From positions 16,236,001 to 16,300,000 of the forward strand of contig OZ005601.1 in the NCBI GenBank assembly GCA_963930655.1: DNA of 64,000 bases. The letters are read 5' to 3'. A program made the translations under genes and the position numbers. The notes beneath the pieces were generated by a model. The model had not been told where the DNA came from. It saw only the letters and a list, made by a program, of their open reading frames with translations, and searched no databases. Shown here piece by piece: positions 1 through 11,422 of this stretch. The DNA comes from Myrica gale (lineage: Eukaryota; Streptophyta; Magnoliopsida; Fagales; Myricaceae). Position 1 is the first letter of the stretch. Each line of letters opens with the position of its first letter.

Positions 1-2158
1 GCCCTTGGAACCATTTTTAAAGGTGGAACCGAAAGTTGAAGTGTAGGGGAGGATTTTGGTGAAAACCGAGTGTTCTAGTGAAAGATAGAGGTAGATTTGA
101 TTTTCATATGATGTTTTGGCTTGAGTTCTTTATAGTTTCTGGCCTTGGATGTTTTATTATGCTAGGTGCTCTTCTTTTAGCAAGCTTGTGTCCAATCATC
201 AAGGTAAGGCCAAATATGGTTGTTGGTGCAAAGTGATGTTGTTGGCCGAATGACTTGTATTTGCTAGATCGGAGTTTAGATAACTTGTAGGATATAATGT
301 GAGTTTGGAAATTGAACATGCATGCCTAAGATCCTAACTTGGTTGTTAGAAAATGTGAAGAGACGGTCTATGCATGTTAGTAATGTTTCGGGTATTACCT
401 TGCACCACATTTGGCCGAGTTGCATGTTAAGTTTAGTATACCTATGTCATGAGCAAAATAAAGATCTTTCGAGTTGAATGTGAAGCTGGTTTGCTAGGTC
501 TATTTGTAGCTATAAGTCACGGGTTTCGCTATGATGAAGAGAGTATGAATGCATGTGTTAAATAGCATTAAAATGTGTGGTTTATGGTGTTGGCCGAATG
601 GTATTTTAGGTGTATTCTTGCTCTTGAGCCATGATTTGTAGAATCTAGGTTGTGAACCTGAGAACGGAGGATGGGAATACATTGGAGATGAATTTTGGTT
701 TCAAAAACACTTGTAAATGATGCATGGCTGAATGATGTAGAGAAGGAAACCCTAATGGCCAAACGATTAGTAATTTAAAATGTAATTGCATGTGAGATAT
801 AAGTAAAATTAATATTATGGCTGAATGAGTTAGAGTTTAAAAACCTATATTTAATGTTAAGAGAAATCTTGCAAGTTAGATAAGCATAAATGATGGAGCT
901 TAGACCTCGGGTTGGTATTTGTTAGGGTAATTAGCAAAGCTTGGAATTTTGGTACCATTAAATTGCTACTTTTGGAGTTAGATGCTATTAGGATATGTTG
1001 ATTTGCTAAATACTTTTTCAAATGTTTTATGTAAGTTTTCTAAAGTAAACCTTTGAAAATAATATAGTATTTTAAGAAATGTATTTTTGGGGAAAAACCG
1101 AGCTATATACGAGTATTTATCTTGTATGCTTATATACTTAATTTCTAGTAACTAAGAGGTGTTTGAATCGCTTGTAGGCGATCTTCGTACCATTATTCAT
1201 AATCAAGGAGACCGAGGTAAGTGAAAGTAAGTGTGTAAGTAAGCTTACATTTTTCAAAACTGGAATGACACGCTGCATAAATTCATGAACAAGCATGATA
1301 TTTCAAGCAAGCATGGCATGACATGAGCATTGCATGATTTTCTAAAGTGATTTTTATGCAATGTCATATGGAAATTTTTATGGAATGACGAATTAAGTTA
1401 AGGGGCTCTGGTCGGTACCGTACCATCATCATGGACTTCCATACCGAAGGACGAATGCGAGAAGGTTGGGTGAATCCTAAGAGGCTGTGCAAACCACACT
1501 GAAGGACAATGAGAAGGTGTTGGCCTCCAAGTGTCGTGTCTAGCTATCAGGCCTGGGGCAACTATGGGCTAGCTCGACCAAATGAAAAGTCCCCAAGGGT
1601 AAGTGAGACGGTTTCGATGGGAACGCACAATCCGGACTCCAGGGGTTAAATGGAGCGTAAGTAGCCCACAAGTTATGAAAGAAATGTTTTCAAGAGCCAA
1701 TGGCCAATTTCAAGAACAAGATTATGTCTATGAGCAAGAACATATGCATAACCATGACATGCATGTGCATCATGAATTATGATTTCTATTGTTAAGCAAG
1801 TCCAAGTTAAGATCATGTTTTAAAGCTATGTTTTTCCCTTACTGAGTCTTTTTGACTCACGTTTTTTTTTTAAATTGTGTCATTCCAGATGCCTCAGGTG
1901 AAGGAAGTCAGGAGGACTACCTGACTTAGAAGAAAGATTATTTCTATGTTTTGTTGTGTGACTTGATCGATGAGACCCGTCACTTGTTCAAGTGTTAAAC
2001 ATGTTATGTATATATTAAGATGCAAGTTATTGAGAACCTTAATCATGTTATGAGTTGGCTCGCTTCTCTCGCGATTCTGTATTTTTCCGTTGTAAGTATG
2101 TATGTATGAGCGCTGGAGCTTTCCTGGGGATTGCTCGCGGCTGTCACGGTCCCTGCGA
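1..2158 (+). mobile_element. Long LTR of a Gypsy-type element, left end outside window
   Basis: Non-coding fossil LTR, about the last 2.1 kb. It shares ordered modules with the solo LTRs at 22258-29302, 24223-27554 and 29760-33813: a GGTACCGTACC block with repeated ACCGAAGGA motifs (about 1410-1640), a CTGAGTC/GACTCAC palindromic block (about 1843-1860), GTGTCATTCCAGATG (about 1878-1892) and a GCTCGCGGCTGTCACGGTCCCTGCGA tail region near the end. In the relative at 29760-33813 this tail runs about 20 bp further to GGGGCGTGACA; here the L1 LINE starts instead. No coding sequence is visible. Strand follows the relatives. The family assignment as Gypsy/Tekay-like is inference from the shared GGGGCGTGACA terminus. 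Confidence 0.7.
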
Positions 2159-3085
2159 AATACTCTCAAACTCCAACCCATCCAAAGTGGGCCTCCACGC
2201 ATAAGGCTCTTCGTATACAGAAGAGTAAAAATCAACGATCTCCGTAGAGATCCCTGCTGGATCCTCCACAACATCTCCCTCCACCTCTAATCTTGAAATC
2301 AAGTTCGCCCTTCTATTAGAATTGGTCACCCTATTAAAGAACTTAGTACACCGATCGCCCTTCTTGAGCCAAAGAGCCCTAGACTTTTGCCTCCAACACG
2401 TCTCCTCCAAAGAAATCAAATTTTCCAGCTCCCTAGAAACCTCCAACCTCCGACCCTACCCGCCTCATCAATAGTGCCTCCCTCATCCGCACCATCCAGA
2501 TTAGCAAGCTCAACCAAAAGATTCGACTTCCTAACACCCAAGTCACCAAACACCTCCCGATTCCACACCTTAAGATTTTGCTTCAAGGCCCTCAATTTCG
2601 AATACAGAACAAATTTCGGTGAACCAATAAAATTGAAACCCTCCCACCACTCCTTAATCAAGTCCACAAACCCATCCTCTTTAAGCCACATATTTTCGAA
2701 ACGGAACGGCTTCCTCGAACCCACAAAACTGCCACTTTCCAACAAGATCGGGAAGTGGTCTAAAAGCATACGGGGTAAAGTTTTCTGGACAAGCTCTGGG
2801 TACACCGACTCCCAACCCGAACTAACAAGAAAACAATCAATCCTAGACCAAGACTGAGACGATCTACCATTAGACCAAGTGTATAAACCTTCAACCAACT
2901 CTAGGTCCATGAGCTCAAGATCATAAATAAAATTCGAAAACTCCAACATAGCACACCTACAACCCCACCCCCCAACCGTTCACTTGGTAAGCGAGTCACA
3001 TTAAAATATCCTCCAATGCACCAAGGTAAATACCACCAACTCTGAATCCCCGCCAACTCGTCCCACAGAATCCTCCTCTCTCCCC
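2159..3085 (-). mobile_element. L1 LINE, inverted 5' segment (endonuclease region)
   Basis: Read on the minus strand this encodes the C-terminal part of an L1 endonuclease and the linker towards the reverse transcriptase. Visible are RRILWDEL then [11 protein letters not shown] and PSERLGGG (about 2985-3085), GLYTWSNGR and SRIDCFLVS with a following LLDHFPILL (the SDH-type motif, about 2740-2890), and the linker ending LDGLEFESIS near 2155. These are hallmarks of plant L1 ORF2 proteins. The N-terminal half of the endonuclease is absent and there is a frame change near 2430. The segment points opposite to the rest of the LINE and meets it at about 3085, the arrangement expected from twin priming. 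It cannot make a working protein. Confidence 0.85.
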
Positions 3086-4840
3086 TTTTGTTTGTAATTG
3101 TCATGGAAGCTTTTAGCCGTATGTTGGGGAGAGTGGTCGAGCAGGGAAGCTTAGAGGGGTTTATGGTTGTAATTCTCACTTACTTTTCGCGGATGATACT
3201 TTGGTACTGTGTGGTGCGGATGCCAGCCAGTTCAGGAGTATTAGATGCCTTCTTTTATGTTTTGAGGCTGTTTCTGGCCTTCGAATCAATTTGTCGAAGT
3301 CCGAGGTTATTCCTATTGGTAGGGTTGATAATGTTCAGGAATTGGCGGGAATTTTTGAGTGTGGGGTGTCCTCGCTTCCTTTGAAATACTTGGGTCGTCC
3401 GTTGGGGGCAAGCTTCAAGTGTGTTCACATTTGGGACGAGATTATTGAAAGGATGGAGAGAAGGCTTGCGGGTTGGAAGAGGATGTATCTCTAAGGGGGG
3501 TAGGCTTACCCTCATTAAATCTACTCTTTCTTGCCTCCCGACTTATTTCCTTTCTTTATTCCCTATACCGGTTGCAGTGGCTAATCGATTGGAAAAGATT
3601 TAGAGAGATTTCCTTTGGGGCAGCGATGAGACTGTGCATAAGTTCCATCTTGTGAGGTGGGAGCTGGTGTGTTCTCCTCTTCATGATGGGGGTTTGGGGA
3701 TCCGGAGTTTATCCATGTTCAATAAGGCTCTGTTGAGTAAGTGGTTGTGGCATTTTGCTCATGAGAGGGATAGGCTTTGGAGGCTTGTCATTGCTGCTAA
3801 ATATGGGAGTTGTGTGGGTAATTGGAGATCTCATTCTCTCCGGGGACCGTATGGTGTTAGCCTTTGGAGATTCATTTGCAAAGGGTGGGCGGTCTTCAGT
3901 AAGTCTCTCAAGTATGTGGTGGGGAGTGGTGTAAGGGTTAGTTTTTGGCAAGACGTTTGGTGTGGTGATATTCCTTTGTCTTTGGCCTTTCCGGTGGTCT
4001 ATTCTTTGGCTCTTAATAAGGAGGTTACGGTGGCGGATTATGTAGCGGGGAATGATGGTATAGTTGTGTGGAATGTCTCCTTTGTTAGAGCAGCTAATGA
4101 TTGGGAGTTGGAGGATTTCTCCTCGTTTTTCTCCATGTTGTATGGGTCAGCGATTCGAAAGGGGGAGGAAGATAAGATGGCATGGACTGGCTCCAAAAAT
4201 TGTATTTTTACGGTCAAGTCTATGTACACTTCCGTTGTTAGTAGGAGCAGAATTCATTTCCCTTGGAAAGGAGTGTGGAGGATGAAGTGCCCTTTGAAGG
4301 TGTGTTTCTTTGTGTGGGAGGCTACGCATACGAAGATTCTTACGTCGGCTAATCTTCGGAGGAAAGGTATATATATTGCAGAGTGGTGTTATCTTTGTCG
4401 TGATGATGGGGAGTAGGTTGACCATGTGCTCCTCCATTGTCCGTTCTCGCGGGGGCTTTGGAATCATGTGTTGGGCATTACAAATTTTCTGTGGGTAATG
4501 CCGGAGAAGGTTTCGGGAGTGTTGTGGAGTTGGAATAGGAGGTTCTCCAATCCGATTGCCAAGGCTATTTGGAGAATGATTCCTTCGTGCATTTGGTGGT
4601 GTCTTTGGAAGGAATGAAATAGTAGATGTTTTGAAGATTGTTCCTTGTCTTTGGTGAAGATGCAAGAACTTTTGTTAATTTCCCTTTTTAGTTGGGCTAA
4701 TGCGGTGCTTGGCTGCCCTTTTGTTGATTTTAATGATTTTCTTAGTTTTTTGGTTTGTTTAGAATAAGTGATTTCGGTAGAGCACGTTGTACTGTTCTCA
4801 CTTTTTTCTAATGAGATTGGTTACTTATCAAAAAAAAAAA
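3086..4840 (+). mobile_element. L1 LINE, reverse transcriptase to poly-A tail
   Basis: Plus-strand 3' part of the same L1. It opens inside the RT domain ([12 protein letters not shown]), followed by LLFADDTLVLCGA with the catalytic F-ADD motif, in two frames around 3180-3210. Then come [19 protein letters not shown], the thumb region ([21 protein letters not shown] split, about 3490-3600), WELVCSPLHDGGLGIRS (about 3658) and a zf-RVT domain (WKGVWRMKCPLKVCFFVWEA, then WCYLCRDDGE and DHVLLHCPFS) at about 4260-4470. Several frame changes and stops (for example near 3200, 3493 and 4415) make it dead. It ends in a 3' untranslated tract and an A run at 4830-4840. The first part of the RT is missing at the inversion junction. 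No clear target duplication was found. Confidence 0.9.
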
Positions 4841-5050
4841 TTTAATGAATTTACAACAATATCTTAAATATATGTTAAATGGGTCAAGAGCATTATCGTC
4901 ATTTTAGTCTAACAATTTGATAGAGGGTGCAAAGTGTTTTAAGATTGGTAGTTAGATGATGAAATGTCTCAAAAGTGGTATTTTAAGGTGCAAAATGCAA
5001 AATCTATATTAGTTTAAGGGTGAAAAGTGTATTACAATATATTTTCCCTT
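4841..5050 (-). mobile_element. Half of a MITE, abutting the LINE poly-A
   Basis: Its reverse complement begins AAGGGAAAATATATTGTAAT and matches, with divergence, the left half of the MITE at 5061-5389: shared tracts include CAAATTGTTAGAC, GATAATGCTCTTG, GATATTGTTGT and AATTCATTAAATTT. It is oriented head-to-head with that copy and stops at the LINE tail, so its other half is missing. No coding capacity. Confidence 0.6.
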
Positions 5051-5060
5051 AATAAAAAAT

Positions 5061-5389
5061 TAAGGAAAAATATATTTTTATGTACGAACTACGATACATT
5101 TTGTACCATGTACCTTAAACTATCACTTTACACTCACTATCAAATTGTTAGACGAAAATGAAGATAATGCTCTTGGCTGACTTTGCATATAGTGAAGATA
5201 TTGTTGTCAATTCATTAAATTTTTGAAGCTTTTTTTATTGGACAAAACGTGCCAAGAATCTAAAAAATTGTCAGTTTTCACAAAATGTCTAAGATTGATA
5301 GTTATAAGGTGCAATGTCTCAAAAGTAGTAGTTTAGGGTGCAAATTACAAAACCTATGATAATTTGTGAGTGAAAAGTGTATTTTCTCC
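5061..5389 (+). mobile_element. Short non-autonomous DNA transposon (MITE), probably Mutator-like
   Basis: About 330 bp from AAGGAAAAATATATTT to AAAAGTGTATTTTCTCC, with imperfect terminal inverted repeats; the right end is also repeated in the half copy at 4841-5050. The phrase pattern (GTGCAA, TGTCTCAAAAGTAG, ATTTTCTCC) resembles short non-coding transposons that end in inverted pyrimidine/purine blocks. I could not confirm a target-site duplication, so the superfamily is uncertain. Confidence 0.5.
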
Positions 5390-6087
5390 TATTTATGATT
5401 ATGTTGTTTGAAATAGTTATCTTTGTATTGCATTCGAAGAGCTAAAAGAAATAAGGAAGGGGATAAATATTAAATCTAGTTTTTTGCCCAATTCGGAGAG
5501 AAATAGACACAACACATACTGAATATTATAGGATCCACACTACTCGGTAATTAATACGGACGACACTGAATATTATAGAATCCGCATGTTGTTTATCTCT
5601 ATCCAAATTAGACCATCCAATTCGAATAGCGAATTGGAGAAAGTCTTGATTACAAAGAGAATGAGATATTAGACACTATCAAAGTCTAGCTAAGGTCAAC
5701 AATTACTTGCTTGCTTAATTTACATGTTCAATCAGGATACACCCCCGTCCCCCTGTTATATCAGTGAATATTCACTACGAATACAAGAACATTGATAATC
5801 TTTAAGCATAGTAGCTTCTATCTGTTTTCGACTTTTGCTTTCTAAGGAAGATTCTGAGGGTTGACCCACCACTTACAGATGTGATGATAATAATATTACA
5901 AACACGCATGTGTCGTAAATAAAATGTAGGCGTACAATGTTTTTGGAGGAAATGATAATTAAAACTCGCAAGCAAATATAGGCAACATATATAAATTAAC
6001 TGAGAATTCATCGGTCATCTATTTAAGAAACAATGAACTGGCTGACATGCCAATTATTGACGGTGCACACATACAGTGTATTTTCCA
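5390..6087. other. A+T-rich intergenic, 3' flank of ankyrin gene
   Basis: No coding signal found. The right end probably holds the 3' untranslated region of the minus-strand ankyrin gene that stops at 6088. Confidence 0.5.
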
Positions 6088-9000
6088 CTATGAATTAATC
6101 CACTCAAGCTTTATTTTCCTATCCAAGATGCCTGTTCCATAAGTTGAGCGGGTCATTTGAACAAGAAGGGGGAATTGCAACTGTGCAAAGAGGGTGACAG
6201 GAACACTAGACAGACAAATGACAGGGACAACAATCCATGTTTTTCCATGCAGTATAATCAAAAGAGCAGCACAGAAAGCTATCATCATGGCTGCAATAGA
6301 GAAGAAGAGAGTGGAGAGACCTATGATCATCTTTCTTGGCAAGGGTTCAAGGAAATCTTCTTCTGTATAACGTGATGTGAGGATTCCCAAAAACATCAAA
6401 ACTGAGGTTGAGGCAGAAAAGAGAGAGAGGGCATCGGATATTACGAAGATGAGAAATATTTTTCTACTCAAGAAAAGTGGGTAGCCAGTTTCTTGGTTGT
6501 TACCACCCGGAACAGTAAAAACTGCAGCAAACATAATAGTTATAATTAGGGCACCAACCACTGTGCAAGACGTTGCCGTATCTTTCATCCATTGCTCTCC
6601 TTTTTGCAACATGTTCTCGTGATTTTTTGTAAACAATTGTCGGGGAGTCAAACCATCCTTATTGGTAGCTTCCTTAACCTTTGGATGGACAATCTGCTCT
6701 ACCTCCTACATTCATTTGAGGATCTTAGAATTAGAAAGCAGTCAAGAACAATATTAAGAAGAGCTGAAAATCTATTTTATATACTCTAGAGATGAATCGA
6801 TTTTTTTTTTGTCCTAGATTATTCTGATTCGACTGAATTGATGTTTGTATCGCTACCTTGAACAATCGAAGACTGTGTGCTTGATACCGTTACATGGATC
6901 TAAGACCAATTCGTATACTAGATTAGGCTTCTACGACCTACAATTAAAGTGTAAACAAAGTTTATATTAAACAGTTTTAGGACAATATATTTGACCTTAG
7001 GTTCTAGGTAGTCCATTGAAACATGTCCAGAGCCTAGGTGTATAACTCACATACTATTCCTCAAACGTTAATCTAAATATGTACTGATGTCTTCAGTATG
7101 ACAATAATTGGTCTATGCATATCATTCTATAAGACTCACATACGTGAAAACCAAATAGAGTAGATAAAATATTTTGATACATAAATGAAGAGAGCTGGCG
7201 ACATAATAGAGTGCTGTGACTTGTCTCTAGTTTTTATGCTATTCACTTTCTCCAGTTGTATGTTTTCCCTTAGGGGCTTCAGAGTTGATAATATTCTAAA
7301 GTTTTGTAGTATATTTTTTGCATTTTAAAGGAATAAAAGAAACTCGCTTGTCAGATAGACATACGCACATATACGTATATGTACGCATGCACATGCCTAA
7401 GAAAGATAAAAGTGGGGGAGATAGACCTTAAACCAATGTAGTTCTCTTTGCATTTGTAAAGCTGCACCTGGGATGTGGTCAAGCATGTTGGAATTTTCTA
7501 TCATCCCCGCCATATGTAACATACTATTATCATCATCATCTCCACAACTCGTCAGAGCATTCTTTAGATCTAGCGGCAATATAAGGCTAAAGATTTTAGC
7601 TTGGCGATGAAGAACAGCAAGCGAAAATATGTTTCTTGATTTTCTGTCCTTGTTCCACAAAAGTTCTGGATCGGTGCTCAGAATCTTCGAGACAAACTCA
7701 AATATCCCATTCTTGACAGCGAGGTTAATGGCAGAATAAAAGCGACCATCCTCCCTCTGTTTAGGATTTGATTTTGATATCTCTTCACAAATGAGGGAAA
7801 GAAGTTTAAGGGATTGGGTATGAATCAACTTCGCTTTGTATATATCCTGGATGCCTTCATAAAACATGGACATCACAGCAATTTAACTTGACGAAACTCT
7901 AAATTAGAAAAAAAAATGTATTAAAAAGAAGAAATATTTCTAGGCACTATTGAAATTAAGAAAAATTTCCAAAAATTAAATTGATCAAGTGGAAGGTTGT
8001 ACCTAAGAAGTTATAGACCTGTGAAAGGCACCATAGACCTGGCACTGCAAAGTACAAAAGACAGAGTATCAGAAATTAGTTATTGTTAAAATTTATGATT
8101 TTGTTGTTTGTACATATTTCTAATGTCTTCTTTTGTTTTTTGGTAAGTGGTAAGTATTTATTGATAACAACAAATATTTGATGGTCACTGGAAATGTGGG
8201 TACATAGTTAAAATTACGACAATCGCACGAATAGAAGGCTAAGAGATTGATAAAACAGGGGAAACAGAGCAGCCATTCACCCAAGTCCCTACTGCCTACA
8301 AGGACTAGCCCAGAAATCCAAGTTTATGCCGCTTCTCTGTCCGCCACAGGTGACCTCCAAAGTGCAAATCTTGGTTTTTACACTCAGGACAATGTCATTA
8401 AATTGATCAACAATTCTCCTAGATTGCCCATTCTGGTTGCTTGAGCTCCTTTCCCTCATAATATACTATATTGCATCACTGATAATCGGGTTACCCTTAA
8501 ATACATGACGCGCCCAAATGAAAAAATCATCCAAACAGCACTGGAATCTCGGGTACTCCTGATCAATCGGATAAAAGCAACCAAATTTTCTTGGAACAAG
8601 CTGGTCGAAGAAAGAAAAGGTGATCCAGTGTTTCCATAATTAATCCACAAAGATTGCATGAGCATATATCCACAAAACAAGCAACAAAATCACTAATCCA
8701 TTCTCAAAGTTACTAGTCATCACCTAGGAAAAGTAAGGTTAGGCAAAAACATACCCGATGCTTCAGTTTTTACTTTGTCGCTTTTGGGTTCTCCAATTGT
8801 TGAAATGTTCAAACAAGTTTCTTTGCTGGTATGAGCCAATTGAACGTGGATACCTTTCAACAAAACAAGACAATGAATCTTAAGTAACATTAATTGGGTG
8901 GTACCATTATCTCTGATCTTTAACAACCATTTGTATTTTATGCACCAAGAAATGAAAGGTTACACAAATTGATTAAAAACATTCAAGATTCTTATACAGT

Positions 9001-11222
9001 GTTGTCGGCCAATTACTTTTATAGAGAGAGAGGCTCTATCTTTTCTGTAGAATCCCAAAATCACCCGCCCTAAATACTTCCCTTTTCCTTACTGCCTCCG
9101 GCGGCGGGAGGAACAACAGCTCCTCCTGTCTCCACCCCCCTCTTCGTCACAACCCCCTATGGCTAGATTTAAATAACCTCCCTCCCTTGACATGTTTTTT
9201 TGCTTAGAGCTCAAAACATTGGGGTGTTAGATCCCAGCGCAGTCGATGGCCTTCAGAGTATACAAACTACAGAGGCTTCAGGTGACCAAAACCATCCAAA
9301 TTCGGTGCTTCTGCAGGAGCGTGTGGGCCCACACGCCGCCCCTATTTTGGTTTCCTCCAGGCATTTTTTGTGGCCTACTGATTCCGGGCTGAAATTTTTA
9401 GTTTAGGTCTTTTTATTTGTATTAACCATTTGTCACTCTTTGTTATTTTTCATTTCGGTTGTACCGGTCCCTTGGTAGTTCTTTCCAGCCACTAGCACTT
9501 AGTGGTTTTAGCAGTTTCCGTCTACTCTATTCTACCACCGCTTTCTCTGTCCTTGTGGATTTGCGGAATCCCGACTCCTTAATGGGAACCCTCTAGTACT
9601 CCTTCGCAGCCATATTAAGGTTAATTCAATAGGTGAGATTTCTTTGGTGTCTTATTTGTATTTTCAACCATGTAATGCAAGGCTTTCAGCATAATGCAAG
9701 AAAAAAACATACTACACGAGAAAAAGAAGCTTTATCATGAGGAATATTAATGTAGGATATGTGTAGATCAGTAGAGCTAGACACGTCAATGAAAAGTAAG
9801 TGCAAAGAGAGTGATACTTACGGGAGTAGATCCATCGTTTCCAGAGCACAAGCTTATTCCCACTCGGAAATGCACTAGACATAGAAGCCAATGCCAAGAT
9901 GGGGGACTTGCCATCGCTATCAAGACTAAGTACCAAACGTGGGCAGCGTTGGATTAAATCCAAAGCAATATCTATTGTGGCACCAGGTACACGTAATAAC
10001 AATCAAGATAGCATTGGTCATTATATTTCTAAGACCTCAAGTAATCATAAAAAAACAAGACAATAATGTATGGATAGACAAAGAGTTGTTACCTAGAGTT
10101 CCGGTATATATAGCTCGGGTGAAAAGAGTAGCACCGTTATGGTCTGTTTCCGGCTTTAGATATTCCAATGGAGTGAGAGGATACAAAAACCGTGCAGTTT
10201 CTATTTCACCAAAATCAATAGCAATAACAACTGGAATATTTCCTCCCAAAAAGCCAACGCTGATCAAGTTCGGGTTCTTTCGAAGCATGCATTCGGCTAT
10301 CCTGTGGTTTCCACGCACCACTGCGGACATTAGAGCTGTGTAACCGTCATTATCCCGGATTTCTAACTCTTTTTCTGTCATTAGCTCTATCAACTTTTCC
10401 ACTATATGCATGTGTCTTGCAACAACAGCAACATGAAGGGCTGTTTGGCCTTTATGTGTGATAACTTCATTGTGTCGATTACTAAGAAACTCTTCGGCAA
10501 CGTTCCAATGACCACTTCGCACAGCCTTGTACACCTTGTCAGCATCGTCCTCAATTTTGTTTGTAACTGTACAACTTTTTGTTTATTTTTATATAGAATG
10601 AAATTGAAAAGAAAACATTGTGACAACTGCAATATACCAAGGATATGAGATCTTTTTGTACAGTGTTAGAATTAACATTAAAGAAGCACCAACACAAAGT
10701 ATGTCACCTTCAAAGGCCATTTAGATATATAGCCAAGTTATATCATAGGCAAAATTGAAGGCAACAACTAAGAAGTTAATTTTCTAATCGGATAGATGTT
10801 TAACTTTCTTCCTGGCTCTAATCAATGTGAGAGTATGTGCATTGTTCACGAGAAGGAGAAGAGGTGGAGTGAAAGGGACCTGACTGTATTATTTCCGGCG
10901 TGTTATACTTTTCTGCCAATTCATTCCAAGCCTGTTGAGCCGAACTAGTGTCACGAATCTCAGAAAAGGCATCTGGCCCGCATGAAATATGGATCACATG
11001 TAAAGCCAAAGCATTTCTTTTGCTCATCGCCTTAGAAGCTGCTCGCTGACTAGCCTTAGAAGCTACGTGATGACTTGCCTGAGGCTCTTCTTCAGGTTGC
11101 TCAATGACGTCCCAAAGATCATTCGCCATCAAATAGGTTTTTACCCGAACATTCCAATCCACATAGTTAGATTTGTCAAGAACTTCGAGGACAGCCGTAC
11201 ATGAAGCGTTCTTTGTTTCCAT
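6088..11222 (-). CDS. Ankyrin-repeat protein with N-terminal DUF4219/gag-like domain and C-terminal PGG domain
   Basis: A six-exon minus-strand gene. Proposed exons: 11222-10880, 10566-10093, 9971-9822, 8044-8003, 7854-7427, 6705-6088. Every junction has GT/AG and phases agree throughout, giving about 684 residues. Exon 1 encodes a DUF4219/UBN2-like domain (VLEVLDKSNYVDWNVRVKTY, LWDVIE, AQQAWNELAEKY), related to Copia gag. Exon 2 carries ankyrin repeats (GQTALHVAVVARHMHIVEKL, DNDGYTALMSAVVRGNHRIA). Exons 3-4 give the linker LVLWKRWIYS-LPGLWCL, typical of this family. Exon 5 holds a second ankyrin block (INLAVKNGIFEFVSKIL, SMLHMAG). Exon 6 is the PGG domain (TPRQLFTKNHENML, WMKDTATSC, FTVPGGNN) with about four membrane segments. 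Relatives of this ACD6/ITN1 class sit in membranes and act in defence or salt signalling; the role here is inferred. The least certain junctions are those of exon 1/2 and the 42-nt exon 4. A CACTA transposon lies 200 bp upstream of the ATG. Confidence 0.85.
8125..8690 (-). mobile_element. 5'-truncated L1 LINE fragment inside an ankyrin-gene intron
   Basis: On the minus strand, about 8600-8690 encodes a zf-RVT piece (CNLCGLIMETLDHLFF followed by KKIW), as at the end of plant L1 ORF2. It is followed by an untranslated tract that ends near 8125 in a sequence reading ACTTACCAAAAAAC on the minus strand, an L1-like 3' terminus. Same orientation as the host gene; it lies wholly in the 1.8-kb intron between exons 3 and 4. 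No target duplication was identified. Confidence 0.6.
8691..9821. other. Rest of ankyrin intron 3, with an unexplained GC-rich block
   Basis: About 9050-9380 is markedly richer in C and G (CTCCGGCGGCGGGAGG near 9106) than the surrounding intron and reads like a gene or LINE 5' leader on the plus strand. I could not match it to a known element. No splice-consistent exon of the ankyrin gene was found here. Confidence 0.4.
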
Positions 11223-11422
11223 ATTGATCTGGCAGTATATCAGAAATATTCTCAATGGTGTTAGAATAGCTTAACTAGTAATAGTAAGGACAAGGACTCA
11301 TTATTGAACTTTCCGAATTAAGCTAAAAAGATTCCAAATGTGAATGGAATTATAAGATTACTCTCATCGATCGACATCAAATAGCACACATTCGACTAAG
11401 TGATTCCTACCTATAAAAGAAT
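11223..11422 (-). promoter_or_regulatory. Proximal upstream region of the ankyrin gene
   Basis: Two hundred bases between the start codon and the CACTA insertion; this holds whatever proximal promoter remains adjacent to the gene. An A+T-rich CTTATAATT lies on the minus strand at about 11350 and could serve as a TATA element, but this is a guess. The older upstream sequence resumes beyond the transposon at 16045. Confidence 0.35.

Noticed and set aside
2387-2857. 156-codon plus-strand frame
   Set aside because: Shadow of the minus-strand L1 endonuclease coding sequence.
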